Shown here: one piece after another, positions 27,217-36,162 of the stretch | How positions within the stretch are numbered: position 1 is the first letter of the stretch | How the letters are laid out: each line of letters begins with the position of its first letter | Assembly: GCA_019114565.1 (NCBI GenBank) | Contig: DXFI01000122.1 | Span: 1 to 42,189 of the forward strand | DNA from: Candidatus Desulfovibrio intestinigallinarum | Lineage (GTDB): Bacteria; Desulfobacterota; Desulfovibrionia; Desulfovibrionales; Desulfovibrionaceae | Length of the DNA: 42,189 nucleotides | Reading direction: 5' to 3' | Made by a program: the position numbers and the translations under genes | The notes under the pieces: generated by a model | Told to the model about the DNA's origin: nothing | Seen by the model: only the letters and a program-made list of their open reading frames with translations | Databases searched by the model: none

Positions 27217-28614
27217 ATGAGCGACAAGAAAGACAGAATTTCCCGGCGCGGCCTGCTCAAAGCCACCGGCGCGGGGCTGGCCGGAGCGGCTGCCGTCTAC
27301 GGTCTGAACAAACTGGGCTGGCTTCCGGGCGCGGAAACCCCTCTGCCGCCTCCTCCCACGGATAAAATGACCTGCCGCACCCATCCCCGGAGCGGCGACG
27401 CCGTCTCCCTGCTGGGCTTCGGCTGCATGCGCCTGCCTGTTCTGCCGGAAGCGACCTCGCCCCGCGGGCCGGAGATTGACGAGGCCGCGACCTTCGCCCT
27501 TGTGGACTATGCGCTGGATCACGGGGTCAACTACTTCGACACGGCCTGGGGCTACCACGGAGGCGTCTCGGAAACCGTCATCGGCAAGGCGCTGAAACGG
27601 CATCCGCGGGATCGCTTTTATCTGGCAACCAAGATGCCGACCTATCTTGATCCCGATCTCAACATGGCAAAGGACATCTTTGCCCGGCAGCTGCAGAAAT
27701 GTCAGGTGGACTACTTTGACTATTACCTGCTGCACACGCTCACCAGCAAGCAGGAGTATCAGCGGGTCTACGAGGAACGGGGCGTTCTCGACTTTCTTCT
27801 GGAACAGCGGGAGCAGGGCCGCATCCGTCATCTGGGCTGGTCGTTCCACGGGGACATGGAAACGCTGGACTATGCTCTGTCACGCAATGTCCGCTGGGAC
27901 TTTGCGCTGGTGCAGCTGAACTATCACGATCTGCTGCATCAGCTTGTTCCATCCGTGGCGCAGCGGCGACGGGTCAAGGAACCGGCCCCGGCCCGCTGGA
28001 TGTTTGAAAGGATGCAGGAGAGCGGTCTGCCGCTGATGGTCATGGAGCCTCTGCTGGGCGGACGCCTCGCCCGCCTCAATAAAAAGGCGCTGACCATCCT
28101 TCAGGAAGAAGACCCGCGGGCCAGCGCGGCCTCGTGGGCCTTCCGCTATGCGGGGAGTCTGCCCAATGTCCTGACGGTGTTAAGCGGCATGACGTATCTG
28201 GAGCATTTGCAGGACAATGTGCGGACCTTCGCCCCGCTGAAGCCCTGCACCGAAAAGGATATTCTCGTGCTGGAAAAGGCCGTTGCCGCCTTTGCTTCCG
28301 GGGAAAATATCCCCTGCACAACCTGCGGCTACTGCATGCCGTGCCCTTACGGCGTCGATATTCCCACCGTCTTTCTGAATCACAATCACTGTCTGGACGA
28401 CGAACAGGTCCCCCGGGAAGAACGCGATCCCGAGTATGACAGCGCCAGACGGGCCTATCTGGTCAATCTTGCCCGGCGCGTGCCGCAATCGCAGGATGCC
28501 GCCCATTGCACCGGCTGCGGCAAATGCGTGAAGCTCTGCCCGCAGTTCATCGACATTCCCGGCGAAATGGCACGGCTCGGCAAATTTGCCGAGGATTTGA
28601 GACTGCGGGGATGA
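27217..28614 (+). CDS. Tat-exported aldo/keto reductase with C-terminal 4Fe-4S domain
   Basis: SRRGLLKATGAGLAGAAAVYG Tat signal; LGFGCMRLP AKR motif; CTGCGKCVKLCPQ. Confidence 0.88.
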   Translation: MSDKKDRISRRGLLKATGAGLAGAAAVYGLNKLGWLPGAETPLPPPPTDKMTCRTHPRSGDAVSLLGFGCMRLPVLPEATSPRGPEIDEAATFALVDYALDHGVNYFDTAWGYHGGVSETVIGKALKRHPRDRFYLATKMPTYLDPDLNMAKDIFARQLQKCQVDYFDYYLLHTLTSKQEYQRVYEERGVLDFLLEQREQGRIRHLGWSFHGDMETLDYALSRNVRWDFALVQLNYHDLLHQLVPSVAQRRRVKEPAPARWMFERMQESGLPLMVMEPLLGGRLARLNKKALTILQEEDPRASAASWAFRYAGSLPNVLTVLSGMTYLEHLQDNVRTFAPLKPCTEKDILVLEKAVAAFASGENIPCTTCGYCMPCPYGVDIPTVFLNHNHCLDDEQVPREERDPEYDSARRAYLVNLARRVPQSQDAAHCTGCGKCVKLCPQFIDIPGEMARLGKFAEDLRLRG

Positions 28615-30140
28615 CGGAGCATCGGGAACCCTTTTCCGACAAAAATACTATGGAACGAAAACTGCGAATCTTGCTTGAACTGCTGTGCCTGCTGGGCTTC
28701 GGCCTGCTGTTTCTGGATATTCACGGCCTCTGGTCGGAGCATCTGGCATGGCTTGGAAAAATCCAGCTCGTACCGGCGGCGCTGTCGGGCGGCATCATCA
28801 CGCTCATCGCAATTGCGGGCCTGACGCTGCTTCTGGGACGGGTGTACTGCTCCGTCATCTGCCCTCTGGGCATCCTGCAGGACATCATCCGGCATTTTCG
28901 CCGCAACGCGCGTTCAACCTACAGACCGAACAAAAAATATCTCCGCCTTGCGGCGCTGCTCATCTTTGCCGCCGGTCTGGGACTGGGCTTTTCCGCGCTG
29001 GCCGGAATCCTCGATCCCTACAGCGCGTTCGGACGCATTGCCGCGACTCTGTTCCAGCCCCTGGCCGTTCTCGTCAATAACGGTCTTTCACTGGCGGAAC
29101 AGGCGCTGGGAGGCGCGGCCATAGCTCCCGTTCCTCTGATTCAGAAAGGCGTGGCCGCGCTGCTGGGCGCTGCCGTCACCTTTCTTGTCATTGCCTTTCT
29201 TGCATGGAAGGGCGGGCGCATCTGGTGCAACACCCTGTGTCCGGTGGGCGCGCTGCTGGGCTGTCTGAGTCAGGTCGCCCTGTTCCGCCCGCGTCTGCGC
29301 CACAATCGCTGCACAGGCTGCGGGCGCTGCGCCGCGCACTGCAAGGCCGCCTGCATCGACACGAAGACCGGACACATCGACGCTTCGCGCTGCGTGGCCT
29401 GTTTCAACTGTCTGTCCGTCTGCCGTCATGACGCGCTGACCCTGCGGCCTCTGCCAAAGACAGCCGACGCTTCCGTCCGGCAGGCTCCCGGACAACGGAA
29501 AACCGCCGCTGTCGCCTCCGGTCGCCGCGCCCTGCTCGGCTGTCTGGCGGGCATGACGACGGCCCTCCTCTCCGGGGAAGCCGCCGCGGCATCAGGGCAC
29601 GGCAAGGAAATCCCCCGACAGGAGCCGACGCCCCGGCAGCGGCCCGAACGCGCCGTTCCCGTCCTGCCTGCGGGAGCTGTCAGCGAGGATCATTTCCGCA
29701 GCCATTGCACCGGCTGTCAGCTCTGCGTTGCCGCCTGCCCCAATCATGTGCTGCGCGCCGAAGACAGCGGTCTGACGATGCTGCAGCCGATCATGACGTT
29801 CGAGAACGGCTTTTGCCGGACCAACTGCACCGCTTGTTCTGAGGTCTGCCCTGCGGGGGCCATCCGCCCCGTGACCGTACAGGAAAAAACCGCCATCCAG
29901 ACAGGCAGAGCCGTCATCGACAGAACGCTCTGTATCGTCAACAAGGATAAGGTAACCTGCACGGCCTGCAAACGAAGCTGTCCCACGGGAGCCATCAGCC
30001 TTGCGGGGCCGAACGAACACAAGGAACCTGCCGTGGATACGGAACGCTGCACAGGCTGCGGCGCCTGCGAATATATCTGCCCTGCCCGCCCCCTTGCGGC
30101 CATTCGCGTGGAAGGCAACCGGATACATCGGCGCATTTAG
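28611..30140 (+). CDS. NapH-like membrane polyferredoxin with extra C-terminal 4Fe-4S domains
   Basis: VYCSVICPLGILQD, WCNTLCPVGALLG, many CxxCxxCxxxC motifs; ATGA overlap with upstream AKR gene. Confidence 0.85.
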   Translation: MTEHREPFSDKNTMERKLRILLELLCLLGFGLLFLDIHGLWSEHLAWLGKIQLVPAALSGGIITLIAIAGLTLLLGRVYCSVICPLGILQDIIRHFRRNARSTYRPNKKYLRLAALLIFAAGLGLGFSALAGILDPYSAFGRIAATLFQPLAVLVNNGLSLAEQALGGAAIAPVPLIQKGVAALLGAAVTFLVIAFLAWKGGRIWCNTLCPVGALLGCLSQVALFRPRLRHNRCTGCGRCAAHCKAACIDTKTGHIDASRCVACFNCLSVCRHDALTLRPLPKTADASVRQAPGQRKTAAVASGRRALLGCLAGMTTALLSGEAAAASGHGKEIPRQEPTPRQRPERAVPVLPAGAVSEDHFRSHCTGCQLCVAACPNHVLRAEDSGLTMLQPIMTFENGFCRTNCTACSEVCPAGAIRPVTVQEKTAIQTGRAVIDRTLCIVNKDKVTCTACKRSCPTGAISLAGPNEHKEPAVDTERCTGCGACEYICPARPLAAIRVEGNRIHRRI

Positions 30141-30163
30141 GGCAGGAATGTTTTTTCAGTGTG

Positions 30164-30340
30164 TTGGGGGGAAGGGGAACCCCTCATCTCTGCTGTCGAT
30201 GCCCGTAGCTTCCTGCGTCGCAACGGGCACGGCCTGCGGCCGCCATCCGGTCGCTGCCGGCGCGAGAGGGCCCAGCCTTTCCGAAGGAAAGGCGTTCTCG
30301 TAAACCTTCCCCCCAAGCCCCCCACCCCTTCCCCAGCGCG
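30164..30340. repeat. family 2 GC-rich hairpin element, copy A (diverged)
   Basis: GGGGGGAAGGGGAACCCC...GATGCCCGTAGC...AACGGGCACGGCCTGCGGCCGCC core. Confidence 0.7.
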
Positions 30341-30345
30341 CTTTT

Positions 30346-30493
30346 TAGAGCGTTTCGCCTTTGAAAAAGGTGAAATGCGAGGCTGCGGCATAGCGCCGCC
30401 CGGCCCAAAGTGAGCGGAAAAACCGCGTTTTTTCTGCGAAACGACAGGCCGTATGGTTTGAAGTGCGAAGCATTTCAAACTAAAAATGCTCTA
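30346..30493 (+). repeat. family 1 palindromic element, copy 2 (full length)
   Basis: TAGAGCGTTTCGCC...AATGCTCTA with TA at both ends. Confidence 0.88.
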
Positions 30494-30638
30494 AGAGGGG
30501 AGACAGGAGTCTGCGGCAAGCCTTTTTAGGAGCGGGCGAAATATTGCGTCCCCGGTATCCTCACCCGTCAATGGCATAAAAAATAAAATATCATAGCATA
30601 TTACAAAAACATTCAACCGTACCAGGCAGACCACAATG

Positions 30639-30795
30639 CGCGGGTTTTGGGGAGGATGGGGGAGCTTGAGGGGGAAGGAACCCCTTTTTGCCGCGAGCAG
30701 CGACCCAACGGGCGGCCGCAGGCCGTGCCCGTTAGGCGACGCAGGAGCCTTACGGGCATCGACAGCAGAGCAAAGGGGTTCCTTCCCCCTCAAAC
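30639..30795 (-). repeat. family 2 element, copy B
   Basis: TTGAGGGGGAAGGAACCCCTTTTT...AAAGGGGTTCCTTCCCCCTCAA. Confidence 0.85.
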
Positions 30796-30813
30796 AAAAG
30801 CAACTTCCGCCCC

Positions 30814-31719
30814 CTAACTGATAACGGGAATGACCGGCGCGCCTTCCAGACCGCGCAGCGGGCAGGCATCCAGCACGGCGGGGGGCAGTTCGCGCAGGCC
30901 CCGTTCCAGTGCGGCCAGCATGGCGATCTTTCTTTCCGACAGCACGCCGTACACCGGCACGGCATTGGAGGGGTGCAGCCCGAAGAAAATGGTATCGCCC
31001 GCATCCAGCCCCTGCAAAAAGTCTCTTTCCTCTTCCAGCAGCTCCCGCAGGGTAGGCTCCACAAAGCGCCCCTGTTCCAAATCTTCGTCCAGTTCGCACC
31101 CGGCGTCGATATGCAGGGAGGCCACAAAGACCAGCCCCGGCCGGGTACGGTTGACCAGTTCGCTGCTGGCGCGGGCGTGCTCGCGGCTCAGACGCCGCCC
31201 TCCCGCGCCCAGAATGATATTGAGGCTGAAATCCATCCCGGCGGCGGACAGACGGGACAGCTCCCGTTCCGCCTCGACGGCCGTGAAGCCCTTGTTCAGA
31301 TCGGCAAGCACCGCATCAAGGCCGGACTCCACGCCGATATTCAGCCCAGTAATCCCCAGTGCGCGCAGCTCCCGCAGCTCGGCGTCTGTCTTGTGCCGGA
31401 TGTTGCCGATGGCGGCATACATGCCGATGCTTGCCACTTCCGGCAGATGGGCACGGATTTGCAGAGCTGTTTCCTTCAGTCGTTCCGCCGGCAGCACAAA
31501 GGGATCGCCGTTCACCAGAAAGACACGCTCCACATGCCGGTACAGACGCCGGGCCTCGCGCAAATCCTGCTCTATCTGTTCGGGACTCTCCACGGCAAAG
31601 GGGATCTCCCGATACATGGTGCAGAAGCGGCACTTGTTGTGGCTGCATCCTGCCGTCACCTGCAACAGCAGTGACTTGCTTTCAAAGGGCGGTCTGTAGG
31701 TGGTGCCGGTATATTTCAT
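30814..31719 (-). CDS. radical SAM protein
   Basis: GCSHNKCRFCTMYRE (CxxxCxxC); start taken at MKYTGTTYRPPFESKSLLLQVTAG. Confidence 0.85.
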   Translation of the reverse strand: MKYTGTTYRPPFESKSLLLQVTAGCSHNKCRFCTMYREIPFAVESPEQIEQDLREARRLYRHVERVFLVNGDPFVLPAERLKETALQIRAHLPEVASIGMYAAIGNIRHKTDAELRELRALGITGLNIGVESGLDAVLADLNKGFTAVEAERELSRLSAAGMDFSLNIILGAGGRRLSREHARASSELVNRTRPGLVFVASLHIDAGCELDEDLEQGRFVEPTLRELLEEERDFLQGLDAGDTIFFGLHPSNAVPVYGVLSERKIAMLAALERGLRELPPAVLDACPLRGLEGAPVIPVIS

Positions 31720-31903
31720 ACGAAAAACCTCACGGAAAAAAGCGTCTTCTCCTGCCGCGCGCATTGCGGAAGCGGCACATAAAGACGGTTGCAAAATCTG
31801 CGGCACCGTAAATGATTCGATGTCGAATTTCAAGGCTGCCCCCGCGCCCTCTCCGGCGACCTCTGTTCCCTGCATGGCGCGTCCCGCGCCCCGGCCGCGC
31901 GGA

Positions 31904-31932
31904 TTGACCGCATCCGGCAGAACGGAATAGAG
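31904..31932 (+). promoter_or_regulatory. candidate promoter of paralog 1
   Basis: TTGACC-17-ATAGAG, conserved upstream of paralog 2 despite divergent surroundings. Confidence 0.45.
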
Positions 31933-31946
31933 TTTTCAGACAGACT

Positions 31947-31974
31947 GGAGCTTTTTTCAGTTTGCAGCGCTCTG
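31947..31974. repeat. family 1 element remnant (ends only)
   Basis: GGAGCTTTTTTCAGTTTG joined to GCGCTCTGA at the position where paralog 2 carries a larger element. Confidence 0.65.
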
Positions 31975-32011
31975 ACATGCGGATTCCCTACAGCCGACAA
32001 AGGAGAAAAGC

Positions 32012-33541
32012 ATGAAAAATTTCCTCCGTTCCGGCAGCCGGTGGTTCCGACGGGCGGGTCTGGCCCTGTCGGCGCTCCCAATGCTTCTTCTGCCCGCCGG
32101 AGAAAGTCCCGCCGCCGATACCGACGCCGTGTCGTCACCCCGGAGGGGCTTCATCATGGACATGACGCCGTTTTTTGACGAGCGAAGCGGCCGTATCCGG
32201 GCCATCGCCCCGGAATGTCGCGCCGTGAGCGGCATCATTGAAGATCAGGCCTTTGTCTGGAGCCGGGATTTCGGCATGATTCGTATCCCGGTTCCGACGC
32301 CGGATTACGGCCAGAGCGATTTTCTGAGCGACGACGGCCGCGTCATGGCAGGTTTTCTCTCCCGTAACGACAGAGACTATCCCGCCGGCTACGGTCAGAC
32401 ATGGGCCAAGACCGGTTTTATCTGGTATTACAAGGCGAAAAGACATTTCATGTCCCGGCACGGGCTTATTGACGTGTACTGGCGCGGCCTGTCGGCCGAC
32501 GGTCGCGTCGCCTTCGGTCAGGGAAGCGAACCCGTCCCCGGCGCGCCCCGGCCTGACGCTTCCGGGGAGGAGCTGGAACGCTTCGCCAAAACGCCGCAGG
32601 GCAAAAAAGCCATGGAAAGGGGCTATGTGCACAACAGGCCGCTCTGGTTCGTCCGGGAAGGAACACGCTACAGAGAGGTTCCCCGATTCAAGAACGAGAG
32701 TACGCTTCCTCAGCGAATTCTGAGCCGCGACGGGGAAAAAATCATATATTTCTCGTGGGGCAAAAGTTTCGTCTACAATCTCAAAACCGGTAAAAAGCGG
32801 CAGCTGACCTTCGGCGGCGCCGTCGCGGGCGGCGAGCCCGGAAAAGAACGCAACCTCGTCCGGGCGGGCGATCCGGACAGCCCCCTGTTCCGCTGGGGGA
32901 GATCCCGCTTCTGGTTGGCCAACACCCTCCTTACGGACGCGAAAATATTCGCTTTGCAAAAGAAAAAGGAGCTGGACCTCGAAAGCCCGATGCTCCTTGA
33001 CTGGTACGTCAAGGAAATAGACGACTGCACGCCGAGCTTCGACGCGCGCTACAACCTGTGTCATATCCGGTTGCAGGAATACCGGCCGGACATAAGCCGT
33101 AACAGGCCGGTGCTGCCGGGCGGCTTCTGGCTGCTGGCCCGGCTGGACGACAAAGGCGGCGTCACCCTCATTACCGACGATGACGAGTTTGCGGGACCGC
33201 TGGACGGGGCGGAGGACATCAGCGACAACGGCAGGATCGCCCTTTACAGTCAGGCGCGCGAAATGCGCGTCTGGAATGAGGACATCCCGACTCCCGCCGG
33301 GTACAGGTATAGCAACGCGTGGACGCTCCGGGACTATCTGGCCTCATTCGGGCTTGAACTTCCTCCGAATCGAAGAATCTGGGACGCTGTTATGAGCCCG
33401 GACGGACGCTGCTTTTTCGGCATGCTCTCTGCCAAAGACGGAGAAAAGCAGTTTCCTTATGAGAAGTTTCTCGCCTGCACGGGCGAGGGTATCGAGCCGC
33501 CGTTCTGGACCCTGAGAGAAGAAAAGACCATACGCCCCTAG
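32012..33541 (+). CDS. secreted HAF-like/beta-propeller-like protein, paralog 1
   Basis: signal peptide; repeated LSADGRVAFG / ISDNGRIALY / AFVWSRDFGM motifs; 509 aa. Confidence 0.7.
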   Translation: MKNFLRSGSRWFRRAGLALSALPMLLLPAGESPAADTDAVSSPRRGFIMDMTPFFDERSGRIRAIAPECRAVSGIIEDQAFVWSRDFGMIRIPVPTPDYGQSDFLSDDGRVMAGFLSRNDRDYPAGYGQTWAKTGFIWYYKAKRHFMSRHGLIDVYWRGLSADGRVAFGQGSEPVPGAPRPDASGEELERFAKTPQGKKAMERGYVHNRPLWFVREGTRYREVPRFKNESTLPQRILSRDGEKIIYFSWGKSFVYNLKTGKKRQLTFGGAVAGGEPGKERNLVRAGDPDSPLFRWGRSRFWLANTLLTDAKIFALQKKKELDLESPMLLDWYVKEIDDCTPSFDARYNLCHIRLQEYRPDISRNRPVLPGGFWLLARLDDKGGVTLITDDDEFAGPLDGAEDISDNGRIALYSQAREMRVWNEDIPTPAGYRYSNAWTLRDYLASFGLELPPNRRIWDAVMSPDGRCFFGMLSAKDGEKQFPYEKFLACTGEGIEPPFWTLREEKTIRP

Positions 33542-33563
33542 GCTCAGGACTCATTATGTCTTT

Positions 33564-33720
33564 TTGAGGGGGAAGGAGCCCCTTTGCTCTGCTGTCGATG
33601 TCCGTAAGGCTCCTGCGTCGCCTAACGGACACGGCCTTCGGCCGCCCGTTGGGTCGCTGCTTGCGGCAAAAAGGGGCTCCTTCCCCCTCAAACTCCCCCA
33701 TCCTCCCCAAAACCCGCACA
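33564..33720 (+). repeat. family 2 element, copy C
   Basis: TTGAGGGGGAAGGAGCCCCTTT...AAAGGGGCTCCTTCCCCCTCAAACTCCCCCATCCTCCCCAAAACCCGC. Confidence 0.88.
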
Positions 33721-33779
33721 CTGTGTCTCATAAGTAAAGATGGATATTTTTTGTAACATATAATGATATTTTATTTTTT

Positions 33780-33905
33780 AAGGTAAAACGCGGAGCTGCG
33801 GCACAGCGCCGCCCGGCCCGAAGTGAGCGGAAAAACCGTGTTTTTTCCACGAAACGACAGGCCGTATGGTTTGAAACGTACAGCATTTCAAACTGAAAAT
33901 GCTCC
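33780..33905 (+). repeat. family 1 element, copy 3 (5' truncated)
   Basis: GGTAAAACGCGGAGCTGCGG...CTGAAAATGCTCC. Confidence 0.8.
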
Positions 33906-33980
33906 AGGTCCCGCCTCCCGAAGCGCCCGCGCGGAGACGAAAAAGACGCGGCCGAAACGGAAAAAACGCTGAAAAAAGAC

Positions 33981-34009
33981 TTGCCAAGCGGCGCGGCTTC
34001 GCGTACAAG
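33981..34009 (+). promoter_or_regulatory. promoter of tRNA-Leu copy 2
   Basis: TTGCCA-17-TACAAG. Confidence 0.6.
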
Positions 34010-34019
34010 GCTTTTTGTC

Positions 34020-34104
34020 GCCGAGGTGGTGGAACTGGTAGACACGCTATCTTGAGGGGGTAGTGGCAATAGCTGTGCGGGTTCGAGTCCCGCCCTCGGC
34101 ACCA
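34020..34104 (+). tRNA. tRNA-Leu (GAG), identical to copy 1
   Basis: 85 nt identical sequence. Confidence 0.95.
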
Positions 34105-34119
34105 GTTCTGAAAGACGAT

Positions 34120-34149
34120 GGCTTCAGTCAAAAGACTGAAGCCTTTTTT
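34120..34149 (+). terminator. rho-independent terminator after tRNA-Leu copy 2
   Basis: GGCTTCAGTC AAAA GACTGAAGCC TTTTTT. Confidence 0.85.
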
Positions 34150-34264
34150 ATTTGTTTCGCACAGCGCCGCCCTCCCCGGCATTCTGCGCATATGACCGGC
34201 GCACCTTCCCGCCCGCACGGATTGACCGCATCCGTCAATCCGGAATAGAGTTTTCAGACAGGCT

Positions 34265-34380
34265 GGAGCTTTTTCAGTTTGAAGCGATCCGCCTTTCAAA
34301 CCATACGGCCTGTCGTTTCGGGCCGGGCGGTGCTGTGCCGCCGCCCCGCGTTTTACCTTTTTCAAAGGCGAAACGTTCTG
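34265..34380 (-). repeat. family 1 element, copy 4, in the 5' UTR of paralog 2
   Basis: inverted: GGAGCTTTTTCAGTTTG...AAAGGCGAAACGTTCT. Confidence 0.8.
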
Positions 34381-34417
34381 ACATGCGGATTCCCCCACAG
34401 CCGACAAAGGAGAAAGC

Positions 34418-35908
34418 ATGAAGGATTTCCTCCGTTCCGGCAGCCGGTGGTTCCGACGGGCGGGTCTGGCCCTGTCGGCGCTCCCGATGCTTCTTCTGCC
34501 CGCCGGAGAAAGCCCCGCCGCCGATACCGACGCCGTATCCTCGCCCCCGAGGGGCTTTCTCATGGACATGACGCCGCTTTTTGACGAGCAAACCGGCCGT
34601 ATCCGGGCCATTGCCCCGGAATGTCGCGCCATTACCGGCATCATCAAAAGTCAGCCCTTTATCTGGAGCCGGGATTTCGGCATGATTCACATCCCGGTCT
34701 CGGCGCCGGATTACGGCATGGGCGTTTTTCTGAGCGACGACGGGCGCACCATGACGGGCTTTCTTTCCCGCAACGACAAAACCTATCCCGTCGGCTATGG
34801 TCAGACGTGGGCCCAGGCAGGCTTTATCTGGTATTACAAGGGAAAACGACATTTCATGTCCCGGCACGGGCTTATTGACGTGGACTGGCGCGGCCTGTCG
34901 GCCGACGGCCGTGTTGCCTTCGGAGAGGGAAAGGAACCCGTCCCCGGCGCGCCCCGGCCTGACGCTTCCGGGGAGGAGCTGGAACGCTTCGCCAGAACGC
35001 CGCAGGGCAAAAAGGCCATGGAAAGGGGCTATGTGCACAACAGGCCGCTCTGGTTCGTCCGGGAAGGAACACGCTACAGAGAGCTTCCCCGATTCTTGAA
35101 CGAGCGATCGCTTCCCCAGCGAATTCTGAGCCGCGACGGGAAAAAAATCATATATTTCCTGGAGGCCAACAGCTTCGTTCGCGATCTCAGAACAGGCAGA
35201 GACCGGCAGCTGACCTTCGGCGGCGTCGTTGCGGGCGGTGTGCCCGGGAAAGGACGCAATATTCTCCGGGCGGGCGATCCGGACAATCCCCTGTTCCGCT
35301 GGGGAAGACACAGACTTTTTCGGGACGGCCGCCTCTATACGGATGCGGAAATAGCCGCTTTGCAAAAGGATAAGGACTTGTCCCCCAGAAGTCCGATGCT
35401 CCTTGACTGGTACGTCAATGAAATAGCTGAATGCGTGCCGAGCTTCGACGCGCGCTACAATCTGTGCTATATCCGGCTGGAGCTGCACCGGCCAGGAGGC
35501 CCGGAGTACGCCATCAGGGTGCTGGCCCGGCTGGACGACAAGGGCGGGGCTCTCCCCATTGACGACGACGAAGCCGGATCGCTGTTTCTGGGAGACATCA
35601 GCGACAACGGCAGGATTGTGCTTTACCGGCGAAACCTTGAAATGCGCGTCTGGAACGAGGATATCCAGCCTCCCCGTCCGTTCAGCGGTTCGTGGAAGCT
35701 CCGGGACTATCTGGCCACGTTCGGGCTGAACCTTCCCGGGGATCGGGAAATCCAGGACGCCATCATGAGCCCGGACGGACGCTGCTTTTTCGGTACGCTC
35801 TCTGCCAAAGATGGCGAAAAGAGATTCCCCTATCAGGAATTTCTCGCCTGCACGGGCGAGGGCATCGAGCCGCCGTTCTGGACGCTGGAAAAGATACCGC
35901 GTCCGTAG
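34418..35908 (+). CDS. secreted HAF-like/beta-propeller-like protein, paralog 2
   Basis: close paralog of 32012-33541; 496 aa. Confidence 0.7.
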   Translation: MKDFLRSGSRWFRRAGLALSALPMLLLPAGESPAADTDAVSSPPRGFLMDMTPLFDEQTGRIRAIAPECRAITGIIKSQPFIWSRDFGMIHIPVSAPDYGMGVFLSDDGRTMTGFLSRNDKTYPVGYGQTWAQAGFIWYYKGKRHFMSRHGLIDVDWRGLSADGRVAFGEGKEPVPGAPRPDASGEELERFARTPQGKKAMERGYVHNRPLWFVREGTRYRELPRFLNERSLPQRILSRDGKKIIYFLEANSFVRDLRTGRDRQLTFGGVVAGGVPGKGRNILRAGDPDNPLFRWGRHRLFRDGRLYTDAEIAALQKDKDLSPRSPMLLDWYVNEIAECVPSFDARYNLCYIRLELHRPGGPEYAIRVLARLDDKGGALPIDDDEAGSLFLGDISDNGRIVLYRRNLEMRVWNEDIQPPRPFSGSWKLRDYLATFGLNLPGDREIQDAIMSPDGRCFFGTLSAKDGEKRFPYQEFLACTGEGIEPPFWTLEKIPRP

Positions 35909-36049
35909 AGCCTTTCAACGTTGAAAGAGGTGAAACGCGAGGCGTCCAGCGCCGCCCGGCCCAAAGTGAGCGGAAAAGCCACGCTTTTTCCGCGAAACGG
36001 CAGGCCGTATGGTTTGAAATGCGAAGCATTGCAAACTGAAAATGCTCCA
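35906..36049 (+). repeat. family 1 element, copy 5
   Basis: TAGAGCCTTTCAACG...CTGAAAATGCTCC; starts at the stop codon of paralog 2. Confidence 0.85.
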
Positions 36050-36123
36050 GGTCCCGTCTCCCGAAGCGCCCGCGCGGGGACGAAAAAGACGCGGCCGGAA
36101 CGGAAAAAGCTCTGAAAAAGGAC

Positions 36124-36152
36124 TTGCCAAGCGGCGCAGCTTCGCGTACAAG
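36124..36152 (+). promoter_or_regulatory. promoter of tRNA-Leu copy 3
   Basis: TTGCCA-17-TACAAG. Confidence 0.6.
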
Positions 36153-36162
36153 GCTTTTTGTC

